In this document: positions 24,206 through 34,526 of the stretch, in pieces
How positions within the stretch are numbered: position 1 is the stretch's first letter
Layout: each line of letters begins with the position of its first letter
Source: Tubulanus polymorphus
Lineage: Eukaryota; Nemertea; Palaeonemertea; Tubulaniformes; Tubulanidae
Direction: 5' to 3'
Assembly: GCF_964204645.1 (NCBI RefSeq)
Contig: NC_134030.1
Coordinates: 2,767,855 to 2,831,854, forward strand
Length of the DNA stretch: 64,000 bases
Translations under genes and position numbers: made by a program
The notes under the pieces: generated by a model
What the model saw: only the letters and a program-made list of their open reading frames with translations
What the model was told of the DNA's origin: nothing
Databases searched by the model: none

Positions 24206-24628
24206 TAAGATCTAATTAAGTGGTGGGCGAGGCACGTCTTGTTCACTTCCTCAATCCCAACGAAAATAACAGTTATTTCCGCTGTACAGTTTCGAGTTTT
24301 TGTAAGTCGAGACCGAACAAAAAAAATCCATTTGCAAAATACAATAATTCTGATAGAAATAAACTTAAATAAAGCTCGTATTCATCGGGAAATTTCATTA
24401 GAATAACGACCCGACAAAGTACCGCGTGTCTTTTATATATCGAACGCGATTAATTAAGATAATCACGAAATTTGATCTCTCGTCAACTACAAAATTTGCG
24501 CAATGCAATAGTAGTTAATCAGAACCCGAAGCATTTATCACAGCGGATCAAAATTAATCCGTTAAGTAATTGAGAAAATTGCGAAAAGGATTTCAACAGA
24601 GATGATGAGACCGGCCGAGATGTGGCAG

Positions 24629-25024
24629 GCCGGCGGCTGATGAGAGCCGTGGTGCAGCCCGCCGATAAGATGGCAGAGAGCCATGAAGCAGTTCGCCGAT
24701 AAGATGAGTGACCAAGAGCCATGGAGCAGCCCACCGATAAGATGAGCGACCAAGAGCTGTGGAGCAGCCCGCTGATGAGTGACCAAGAGCTATGGAGCAG
24801 CCCACCGATAAGATGAGCGACCAAGAGCTATGGAGCAGCCCGCTGATGAGTGACCAAGAGCCATGGAGCAGCCCACCGATAAGATGAGCGACCAAGAGCT
24901 ATGGAGCAGCCCACTGATGAGTGACCAAGAGCTATGGAGCAGCCCACCGATAAGACGAGCGACCAAGAGCTATGGAGCAGCCCGCTGATGAGTGACCAAG
25001 AGCTATGGAGCAGCCCGCTGATAA
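24629..25024 (+). repeat. Tandem satellite with 71-bp higher-order unit
   Basis: The word GATGAGTGACCAAGAGC occurs at 24774, 24845, 24916 and 24987, exactly 71 bases apart. Each 71-base unit is two related subunits of about 33 and 38 bases, the longer with GATAAGATGAGCGACCAAGA. Earlier copies (from about 24629) are more diverged. Confidence 0.9.
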
Positions 25025-25901
25025 GAGTCATATTGAGCAGGCAGTCGATGACGACATATGGAACTGATTCTGGTCAGGTATATCGGGATCGAATTCATCA
25101 ATGTTTAATAAATTTGACCAATCATTTCGTTCAATCAGTGTCGATTGAGAGAGAGAGACCCAGAGTAATCGACCGATAGAGAGAGAGACTAGTATATAGT
25201 ACTAGTCATCAATCAGTCATTAAACAGTCAGACTCGATTCGATTTTCTCATGCAATCACGTACCATATCGTAAATCTTTCTCCTCGCTCGCTCTCTCTTT
25301 CCCCATTCGTAAATAAAAAAATATTCCGGTAATGATTGGCGTTTTAAAAATGTACGCGCAGTCGTCGAATAAACAATATCGTAATAAGGTAATATCGATT
25401 ACCGACACACGTGGAATTCCCTTCATAATGATTGATAATTAATATATAGGGTGAAGATTGGTAATTAAGATATTATTAAGTTTTGTGTCGTCGTATTAAT
25501 TAGTATCTGTAGATGATAATGAAATATGAGAATGTCAATGATATCTGATATCAACTAATAATTGATTCGAGGTTACCGGAATAACCCCGACTATTTCAAT
25601 GCCTCGAACTGTATTCTGCACAGGTACAGGATGGATTTTTCATCATCAAGAAGAATTTCGCGTAATCAGTGAATGATTGGGGGTTGGGAAGATGCGACCA
25701 GTCACTAAGCTTCTTTCAAGGACAAGTTACCTCAATGACTCGAATAAGATGATGGTTTAGTGTTAGAGTAGGCTATAATGTTGGTAACTTTTCGTCCCTG
25801 GAGATATCACCAACCCTTCAACGAGTCACGGGCAACACATCGACCACTAGTCCCGTACAATATAACGCAAATTTTCGAACATGGTAGAAGCTACAATTCG
25901 T

Positions 25902-25970
25902 TGGCGTAGTGGTTAGAGCGCTGGCTTCGACGCCAGAGGTTCCTGGATCGAGTCTCGAATCTCGGATTCT
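25902..25970 (+). repeat. tRNA-derived SINE head or tRNA pseudogene
   Basis: TGGCGTAGTGGTTAGAGCG matches a D-arm/box A, CTGGC...GCCAG forms an anticodon-like stem with a six-base loop instead of seven, and GGATCGAGTCT is a two-mismatch box B. No acceptor stem pairs, so a functional tRNA is unlikely. Confidence 0.45.
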
Positions 25971-26083
25971 TGCTATATTTTGTTAAAATGGAATACTAAA
26001 TAAAGTGAAATAGCCTGTGAGTTTTGGAATATGTGAAATTCCAGTTTTATATCTTGATTGTAAAGCTAATTCACGAAAGCCGA

Positions 26084-26277
26084 GGCTAACAAATAAAAAC
26101 CCAGAGTTAGGTCTGTAAAACAGTATAGTTTCTTGACAGATTCGAAGCTTTAACTAAGCCCAACAAAAACACAATAATGAATTCTGATGACGATGGGCTG
26201 GGGCTTAGTTAAAACTTCGAAACTATGAAGAAAATATACTGTTTTACAAACCTAACTGTGGATTTTTATTTGTTAAC
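26084..26277. repeat. Fold-back element, weak hammerhead-like core
   Basis: The left arm (GCTAACAAATAAAAACCCAG, then GTAAAACAGTATA) matches the right arm (TATACTGTTTTAC ... TTTTTATTTGTTAAC) in inverted orientation. An inner pair (TTAACTAAGCCC, GGGCTTAGTTAA) lies around CTGATGACGAT. CTGATGA and GAAAC are present on the plus strand, but a clean stem II between them is not. Confidence 0.5.
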
Positions 26278-26689
26278 TCTACACTGAGATAGATATCAGT
26301 TAATTGCAGAAAGCCCAGGCGATGACGGGTTTTGAAATTCCAACATTAAATTTTGATGGGAAAGTTACAAAGTTCGTAAAAGCCGAGACGTTGACAGGTG
26401 ACTGAATCATCACACATAAGCGCGATACATAGCGGTTAATTATCAAACGAGACAGAGCCAGAGGGGAATAGATAGAGAGAGAGTGAGAGGGGGACAAACA
26501 CAACTCTCACCGGCAATCAATTTACCAGACGACACCAGTCAAAACTAATCTCGGGTACGATAGAACCAGATACTCCGGAAATTATCAGTAGCTAAATGTA
26601 GAGATGTAAACCTATCTATTTCATCACCAAATCATCGGATGGTGCGCAATAAAAAATCACCATCATCAATATATGTATTACGTAGCATA

Positions 26690-26760
26690 TATAAAAATAT
26701 ATATAAAAAAGCCACAAGCTTTCGCTTCTAGTGCAGTGAGCTTCATCAGGAGAGTTGTGT
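26690..26760 (-). repeat. Hammerhead-like core (minus strand)
   Basis: The minus strand reads CTCCTGATGA (core 26743-26749), one A, a short stem II (GCT...AGC with an 11-base middle), then GAAA (26720-26723) and GCTTGTGG. The flanks are AT-rich, and no long pairing arms are evident, unlike the other copies. Confidence 0.45.
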
Positions 26761-27429
26761 TGGAGTCGTGTTAGTTATAATCATAATGGTCAGGTAAATT
26801 ATAAACATTATCATTATTATCATGTTCACCTGGTTTTGAATCAGCACACGTGAAGATGGGTAGTTTAACTTGATTTCATTAGAAAAAAGTACGAGCTTTT
26901 GACTTGTACATTCATTCCGGGAAAATGCAAAGTTCAATTTGAAACAACTTTAACTATTATCATTCACGCATCAGCATTGATTACATCGATGTCTTTTTAC
27001 ATATAAACTATTCCTGAATAGTAAAGAATTGATTATTATATATAAGAACGATCGATGTCTATAGATTCGACTATATACGGTAAACTGTATATTGACAAAC
27101 GGCTTAATAATCCATCGCATTTCAGATGTGACCAAAACTGTATCCTCTTATCACCTTCTTACCATGATTAGAACGAACAGCGTAAGAATGTGTTACCGTA
27201 CAGTCGTTTAATCCGCTTGTCGTGACCATTCCTCTCTCCGGGGATAGACTACGGTGTACGTGAGAATCTACAGGGGATTTCAAACTGACCACAGTACCAG
27301 TCAAACAGAGATAACCAAAGCACACCAGACTGTCCGGTAACTCTTTAATTCTAGTAGTTTACGCATGAAATGAGAGTTATTTTACATTAAAAATAGTATA
27401 TACCGATATAGTTTGGTGAACGAGAAATT

Positions 27430-27940
27430 ATTCTGATTTAGAAAAACATTTTAGATCTTTAAAATGTAGTAAAATATAAATCGATATAGTCGTAGTCGTG
27501 GTCGTATAGTGAGGTTTGATGCGTGGGCACGCTCGAAAGTGTTTGAGATAGAGACTTGCACCCTCTGAGAGAGATGAAGCCCGATTGACATCGCGACAAA
27601 CAGCAAGATTGGCCACAGAGAATAAGAACGAACTAGGAGAATATTCATTGGACCTTGTCGAACCCGATGTCATCGGGATTTCCTCGAGTGAAGCGAGAAA
27701 ACCGATTGCATCCGGACCGCATCCGGACCCCGCGCGAATCGGAAAGGATTGACTACGGTTGGAAGCCTGATGGCCATCGCGACCAACAGAGAAATTCACC
27801 AGTGATGGGAGGGATTCGAACAACCTGATGACATCGAAACATTTACCGAGTGTCAGTGTTATACCGCACCGCAAACCAGCCACTTCCAGGACTGGACGAA
27901 TTTCAAGCATCAGAATCAAGTACGAGGTGCACCAAAACAT
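27430..27940 (-). repeat. Internal duplication with a long but unrecognised ORF
   Basis: A 170-codon frame on the minus strand covers two diverged copies of a ~190-base segment (CATCGCGACCAACAGAGA near 27776, CATCGCGACAAACAGCAAGA near 27588). The peptide copies share VGRDGHQASNRSQ / VCRDVNRASSLSE. One end carries CCACTTCCAGGACTGGACGA, related to dispersed copies at 18250 and 20680. A mobile-element fragment is more likely than a host gene. Confidence 0.35.
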
Positions 27941-29578
27941 TCATACAGCAGCCTAGCATTTGAATTCTTTTTCTTCAGGAAATAAACTGTTTCTACAAAT
28001 CTACTATGGGTTTTTATTCGTCGAGGGCAGTTTTATTGGATCTAACAATAATTCACAAAAAGGGCATTTTTTTAAAACTTCCGTGGGGGGGGGGGTCACT
28101 AGTTATATACGACCCTACAGTCTTCATTTATAGATATATCAGTAGGAATACGTGCAGTATAGGCAAGCTGTACTTTAATACTAGTGTTTTTATCTGCGGT
28201 GGAAAAAAAACCCGAATCTCAATGATTTCCGTATTTTAACTAACTACGATACACGCGCAGTATCCATCACACCGGAAACTCCACTCTCTTTACTTCAACA
28301 TCCATTATTTAAATCAGTCAGTTACACTGTGACATCGTTACAATTTCCGGCGGCAGTTCTGTTTTACGCAGAAACATGCGAATAGAACATGTATAGGTCG
28401 GAAAAAAACTCTCGAGTCGGGGAAAATGTTCACCCAAGACTACGTCCCTCTACGATCCGGTGTACATCAATGATCTGAGGTACGTCAGACACTATAGAAC
28501 TAAACTCTCGAATTCCTTATTTTTACTATATTATAGGATATAGAAGATTTTGGAATAGCGATCTGAGCTCAACTTTTGATCGATTGATGGAGGACCTCAT
28601 TTCCTTGACAAGAGCCGGGATCTTCAGTTGAACAATAATTGTTCAGGACACACTGTATAACATGATGTTTACTATGTACCCATCTGAGGTACATCACAGA
28701 CACTAAGGTTCTCGGTGAAGGAAAATGTTGGGTCCTGTTTTTCTTGCTACGAAGTCTGGTTTATAAGTCGTTAACTCGTTTGCAGGAGGCACACAATTTA
28801 CACAGTTTACAATTGTTCCCAGTTTACCGCGCTATAACGCTATCTACTCCCTGAGTGAAATTGTGACGACGAGACTCGTGTTGTGTTCCGGAATTTTCCA
28901 GGATTCGCCGAAATTTGTCAAATCCTCCGAGTTTAAGCCGATTGTCAAAGCAAATTTGCAGATGACAAGAGAAATTCCATGGTTTTGAATCTTACAATCA
29001 TTTCATAATTCATGAATAACAGACTGATGAAGTAATGGGTGGTCAACAGCGTATCTAAATTTCTCAAGTCTCCAAGTTTTTGCCAAATTCCATGACTAAT
29101 TTTCTAGATTTTCTTTTTTTTTGATTCACCGAATTTTCCAGGTCAATGTCCGAGCTGTGAAGCCGTATGGTATCTTTACGGTAGATATTTTTAGAAATGT
29201 ATTAAACCTCTATAGCCGATATTCCACACGTACATAAAACCGATACACATTTTTTCCGCGTAAATGAGCGTTTTATAAAACCGATAAAACGCGCTAAAAT
29301 TATTAAGTTTCATTGTCAATTCATATTCGTTTATTTCAATCATGCAAAAACAAGGAAAAACATGCGAACATAAAATAACGAAGATCTATAATATAAAAGC
29401 ACGAACATGCGAACAAAAATTCAACAGCAAAAATGCACAAGGGTAAAAGAATTAAAACAATACTGTATCAAACAAACGAAATGAGAGTGAAACCTTGTCA
29501 TAATAAACAGAGCAAAGTAATTTATCAATCGAGATATAATAAACTATACCGGTTTTGATATCGGAATTTCTGATGCCC

Positions 29579-29694
29579 AGGACCCAGTTCCACAGTTGTG
29601 TGAGTTAGAGTTAACTCTGAGTTAAAGTTAGTTCATTTTCAATGAGTTAACTCAGAGTCAAATCTTAACTCAGAACTGCAGAACTGGACCCTGA
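29579..29694. repeat. Palindromic MITE, second copy of the 7350 family
   Basis: Arms CAGGACCCAGTTCCACAGTT and AACTGCAGAACTGGACCCTG are inverted repeats, and the interior alternates GAGTTAACTC-type palindromes. The termini are close to the GGGCCCAGTT ends of elements at 36512 and 45219. Confidence 0.65.
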
Positions 29695-30112
29695 AGTTTG
29701 TTGAAACGAGGTTCCACTCAGCAATACACATAATTTTTGTATTGTAAAAAAATTCATAAGGAGAATTGACACAGAAAATAAATGCGGCATAAAAGATCTA
29801 TAGATAACAAAAAATATTCCCTTTACAATGAATGAAAACATTACAATATGACGAGTGAACGTATAATATTTTCAATCAAATGTTTTTACATTCTCAAGAC
29901 CAACTTTATCGACCGTTTTTTGAAAGTTAACCCAAATACGGTATCAAAACATGGTAACTACAAAATTGATCGTATATTGTTCAATTATTCAGAATGAATA
30001 GTTATAAATCTGAAAATTGGTCGCGGTAAAATTAGTTTCAAGGATTAATACAAGATTCCCTGATATTTCCACCTGACCATCGACCAAAAATTCCCAGATT
30101 GAATTATATCAA

Positions 30113-30290
30113 ATTCTCAGTAGGGACTGTTTCTTCGAAAGAGGTTCCTCGTGCCACTCTTCATCAGCAAGGACAACAAGACATCGAAAATTCAAATTTC
30201 CAAACTTTTCTCTGCTTATTTAAGAAAGGAGTCAGAATTCCCTGATTTTCCCTGCAGGGAAAATTTAATCCAAAATTCCCTGATCAGTAA
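30113..30290. repeat. ~180-bp dispersed repeat (partner at 43580-43755, opposite orientation)
   Basis: Both contain TCCCTGCAGGGAAAA next to a run of AATTCCCTGA-like words, and both carry GAGGTTCCTCGTGCCACT or its complement. The two copies are reverse complements of each other and about 13 kb apart; the second is in intron 11 of EPC. Related TTCCCTGATTTTC fragments occur in AMPD introns. Confidence 0.6.
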
Positions 30291-32305
30291 GAAGAACCCT
30301 AATCGATAAACCTGGGTCTTGATTTAATTTCATGCCCTTGTTTTACTTACCCCGTATATAAATAATCAAAATATCCTTAGGTTAGATTTGAGAATTTGTC
30401 TCGATGAAAGCTGTAGCACGGCGCGGTGCGTGCAGCGTGTCGTCGTCGAGCTCCTACAACGGGACAAACTAATAACTGTAAAGAGCACAGCAGAGACACA
30501 CTGTTCATAACCACCAATGAGGAGATAGACTGTGCTGCAGTCGACACACACACACACACCAACAGTCATACCATATTGTTTTATATATCAATATTTATGA
30601 TTTTAATTCCAGCCGAAGCAGTCATATCTATGACCGATAACAATTCCATACCAAACCATAAATAATAAGCGAATGGTTACCCGGTATAACCGTACTGTTA
30701 ACCTCGCTTAACTCTTCGATATCTGAATTCATATTTCAGAAGTCAAACAGGCATCAATCTTCAGCCCTAAACCTTCCCTTCAGATAGGCCTATTCATCGT
30801 TGTAGAGTGAAGGTGAGATGATCGGTTTTTTTTTTAGTTCATTGATAGAATATACATAAAGTCTGGTCTTCGTAGTTTATTTATTTTTCAATTGAAAATA
30901 GAAGATAATATGGAATATCTGAGGGGGGGGGTAGCACCCACGAGCCAGATTGATACCTGTAGGTAGAAAATACGATTCCTAAATAGAGAAATATTAGTCG
31001 AACTAGTTAAACGACGTCTTTTATGAAAAGATAATAGGATATGTCAAGCTATTACCAACAATATCAGAGAATGTCAAAAAAGCAAATAATTTCACACAAA
31101 AAAATCAGAAAATAATTGCTGAAAAAGAACATTCAATCTAAACAGGTATCTCATAGTTTGTCAGTGTATTTCTGTTGAAAAGGAATGCATTTTTAAAAAC
31201 ATCTTGCGAGGAGGGGAATGCACTGGTGCAATAGTGTGTTAACTGCTTGAGAGCAGACGACAGCATTAAATACATGAGAACATGAAGATTCAATTAGTTC
31301 ATTCACTAATGGAACGAATCCCATTATCTGAGAATGCCACTCATATAAAACATAATTCACATGACCTGTAATCATTATTCATTACATACACAATTTCCTT
31401 CCGTAATCTCCTCAATATTTGGGTTTACCCAGAAAACCTAACTCTTTAGCTCTTGAGCAAGGGGGACTGTTCGGATTCCCATCAGAGTATTTGGAGGAAA
31501 AAGGGTAGAAATACATACACAGGGCATCATCATTCAATCCTTTTTGCAGGTTTATCTAAGGCAGGTTTTGATTGGTCTTTACCAATTCTAGAATTCTCTC
31601 TCAGAATACTGTCTACCTATTCTGCAATAGCATAATCTATAATAAACCTAGATAGGTCAGAAGAGTAATGTAATCTGGAATTGCTATTCCTAAACCGGAA
31701 TGTTTAATGGAAACCTGCCTCCTTATCTGTAGGCTCCTCCTTAAAAGATATTCTGGTGCATGTATCATTCAATATTGAATAACCTGCTGTATAAAGTATT
31801 GACATTGCGTGTGTTGAACAAACCCTAGTTCAATTCTCCCTCCATTACAACTTCAGATTTTAGTTCAATGTTTGGCGCAGCACTGTACATTCACAGACCA
31901 GCTCTATAAACGCACATGACAAATTATCAAGTCTATTCTTACACTTAACTCCCATTTATTCAACACTAAATAAAATACATCAAATATCACATACACATCA
32001 GGGTTTGTAACAGTCCCACTGAAGCTAATGATAATACTTTCAGGATTTTCATTAATCCAAAGTCAGTATTTTTTCCTGAAAGACAAGTTCATAATTTTCG
32101 AAATGGATGATGAAGTTTTAACTGGAAAGACACAATAGACAGAAATTTCAGAATGTCATGCGATAACTTTGAGCCCAAAAAGTAAATATTCATCAGCACT
32201 TTCAGCATTTAACCTGAAAATTGTGTAAAATTTTACCAAAAGGTACGCACTTTTCAGAATTTGCTGGACTCAATTCAAACCCTGTTGTATTTTAAACGCT
32301 CTTAC

Positions 32306-33191
32306 CTACTGAAGATACTTCTTAACTAATTTCAAAAGTTCAGGAAATCGAGAGTTCATAAAATGCCCTCTGTTGTCGAATTTATGCAAATCCGCTTTCA
32401 AATTAATCGACGCCTCTTCCTGCTCGGACCACGGCAAAAAATGATCGTCAGTCGATCCGAACTGAGCGATGTCACGGCAGTTTTCCCGCATCTGGTCCCA
32501 CAGCCACGGTCGCGTGAAGTATCCACTCTCGCGTTCCGTCGGGTCGCCTAGATCGGTTAGATACGCAGACACAAGAATTACGCCATACACTTTATATTTC
32601 TCGATGTATCTCATCGCGGCGACCGCTCCGGAGCTATGACCGATAATTATAGTATCCTTGTCGCATTTCAATGTATCGCGCATGTACGGTATCCAGATAC
32701 TCTCACGAGCGGTTACTGGATCCGGCATGTTGTGAAGTAGACATTCCACTTCAATCGCTGATAATTTCTGCTTAAGCCATCCATACCTAAAAACACAAAC
32801 AGTTTATCAACTTTTTATGCAAATTGATACATAGGCTGCAAGGTCGCCACTTTCAACCCATTTACAAATTCCCCGAGTTTTTCACTTGATAACCCAAAAT
32901 TAATTAGGGACAAAATCATTAGGGACACCAAGGTACACCTTCAGTTGTTCCTGAAGTGGAAATAAGAGTAAAACAACTGACTCATATGGCAGGATCCCCT
33001 ATTTGCGGGGTACTCCCCAATGATAACATCCTAAAGAGGCTAATAGAGCCTCTGGTAGTAAACTTCTTGCATTAGACATAATAAATTCAACATAACAGTT
33101 GATGATATCCGAAATTAAAAACTCACCAGTTACAATCTTCAACATCACCACATCCATTACCGGGTACTATTACAACCTTTCTTTTTGACAT
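32306..33191 (-). CDS. RBBP9: RBBP9-like serine hydrolase, 2 exons
   Basis: Exons are 33127-33191 and 32306-32786, joined in phase 2 at a Trp codon, giving 181 residues (human 186). The fold is a small alpha/beta hydrolase of the RBBP9/YdeN type. The start MSKRKVVIVPGNGCGD, the nucleophile motif IIGHSSGA (Ser73), GSTDD (Asp136) and RGHF (His163) supply a complete catalytic triad equivalent to human Ser75, Asp138 and His165. The LxCxE motif that gave the family its retinoblastoma-binding name is LKCDK here, lacking the Glu. A TTTATT (AATAAA on this strand) near 31954 could end the message. The gene is head to head with EPC. Confidence 0.95.
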
Positions 33192-34179
33192 CTCGACGAT
33201 GATTTAATATACGTCACTGGCTTGAGAATGTGACTGGCCAGAGAGTAAACAAGCATGAACTAAAAGCAAAAAGAATTGATAAGTCTAGCGATTTCACAAG
33301 ACAGACATTCTATTGGTCTTTGAGATTGTTGTTACCGGTACACCGGCGGTAGCTTCTAGCTACTACAAGGTACCAGAAACTTGGCCTATACTTATTTCAC
33401 TGATTATTGTCATGCTAATAATATAACAATATCAAAGTCACTGATATCTATTTTACCTTGCTAATAACAGTTATCGCCTGATAGCAAATGTATTCTATTA
33501 CAAATTCGGACTTTTCGTTCGGGAATATCAAAATTTTTTGGGTAGGCTTGTCAAGGAAGGACGTGGAGCCCGTGAACCTGTCACGCCAAAGGGTGGCTCC
33601 GAGAATTTATTCAGTAGCGGAACGAGAACCAAATTATTCCTCGCATGCCAGAGTTTTGTACGATTCAATTAAATTCAAAATTTATTGAGTCCGCTCAATT
33701 ACAGAGATTACATGGGACAGACAGCAATAAAAGAACACAAAAGAAACTGACAACAAACCATTTACCGAATAAACCTCACCTTGCTTGGGCGGGCTGAACC
33801 TCGAGAGAAAATTAGTGAAAGAATGTCCGCTCGACTAGATTTTGATCCTTACTTAGTTAAATAGAAAAATTTTTCGGATTTCTTATGTTGAGTTATAAAA
33901 AAAGGGGGAAATCGATCAAAACAAAGATAAATGTATCGAGGTATTTAATTAATTTAATGGATAACTCGACGTATCAAATTTAAATTTTCCTAGTTAAAAT
34001 GGTGCCCACTTAATAAAATGAAGTGTGGAAATTCAACGTTCAGTTAAACAAGCAAACAAACAAAACAAACAAGGTCATGGAATAACAATGAAATATATTT
34101 TTTAATTTTTGTAAATAATGCCACATGTTCTACACAGCTAATCAAAATATCACGTGACTAATTAAGATGCGCGCGCAAT

Positions 34180-34526
34180 GTAAACGTTTATGTTTCTCGC
34201 GCTGGGGATTATGGGGCGGTGTTGCGCGCTATGCATTGTGGGGCAAGGCTATTTGGCGACGATCAGCGGCCGCCATGATGGATGCGAAATTCCGTAGAAA
34301 AAATCTCGCATTTGCCGACGTATTACTCGAAATGTAGCGGGGATTTTACGATGTTGGCGACGATTTATCGAAATCGGAATCAAACTACGTATTACTGACT
34401 GGTTTACGGCTAGAAGTAGCCGCTATAAAGCGCTTAGATTGGCGCGTGTTTATTAGTTACGTGGCGTATTGAGAGGCGTTGTCTCCTCATTAGCATATTT
34501 GGAGGTCACACGAGCTCGCCGAGAAG
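34180..34526 (+). promoter_or_regulatory. Likely EPC promoter and 5' UTR
   Basis: The ~350 bases before the EPC start are richer in CpG than their surroundings and contain GCGCGC words, GGGATTATGGGGCGG, TGCATTGTGGGGC and GCGGCCGCCATGATGG (34266-34281), the last resembling a YY1 site. No TATA box is placed convincingly. RBBP9 starts 1.3 kb away on the other strand. The transcription start cannot be fixed from sequence. Confidence 0.45.

Larger units (their letters stand above)
22439..32305. other. Repeat-rich intergenic stretch
   Basis: No gene was recognised in nearly 10 kb. Listed separately are a purine-rich minisatellite, a 71-bp satellite, a SINE head, two hammerhead-like elements, an internal duplication at 27430-27940, a palindrome at 29579 and a 180-bp repeat at 30113. 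Poly-C/G runs occur near 23341, 28083 and 30921. A diverged repeat at about 31545-31730 resembles 40905-41130 inside EPC. The rest is plain AT-rich DNA. Confidence 0.55.

Noticed and set aside
23530-24246. 238-codon minus-strand ORF and several plus-strand ORFs
   Set aside because: All are translations of the purine-rich minisatellite in different frames.
24519-25179. Repeated ORFs across the 71-bp satellite
   Set aside because: Both strands and several frames are open because the unit lacks stops; no family resemblance.
25902-25970. Functional tRNA gene
   Set aside because: Six-base anticodon loop, mismatched box B and no acceptor stem.
27428-27940. 170-codon minus-strand ORF as a host gene
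   Set aside because: It spans an internal DNA duplication and dispersed-repeat words and has no recognisable domain; kept only as a repeat entry.
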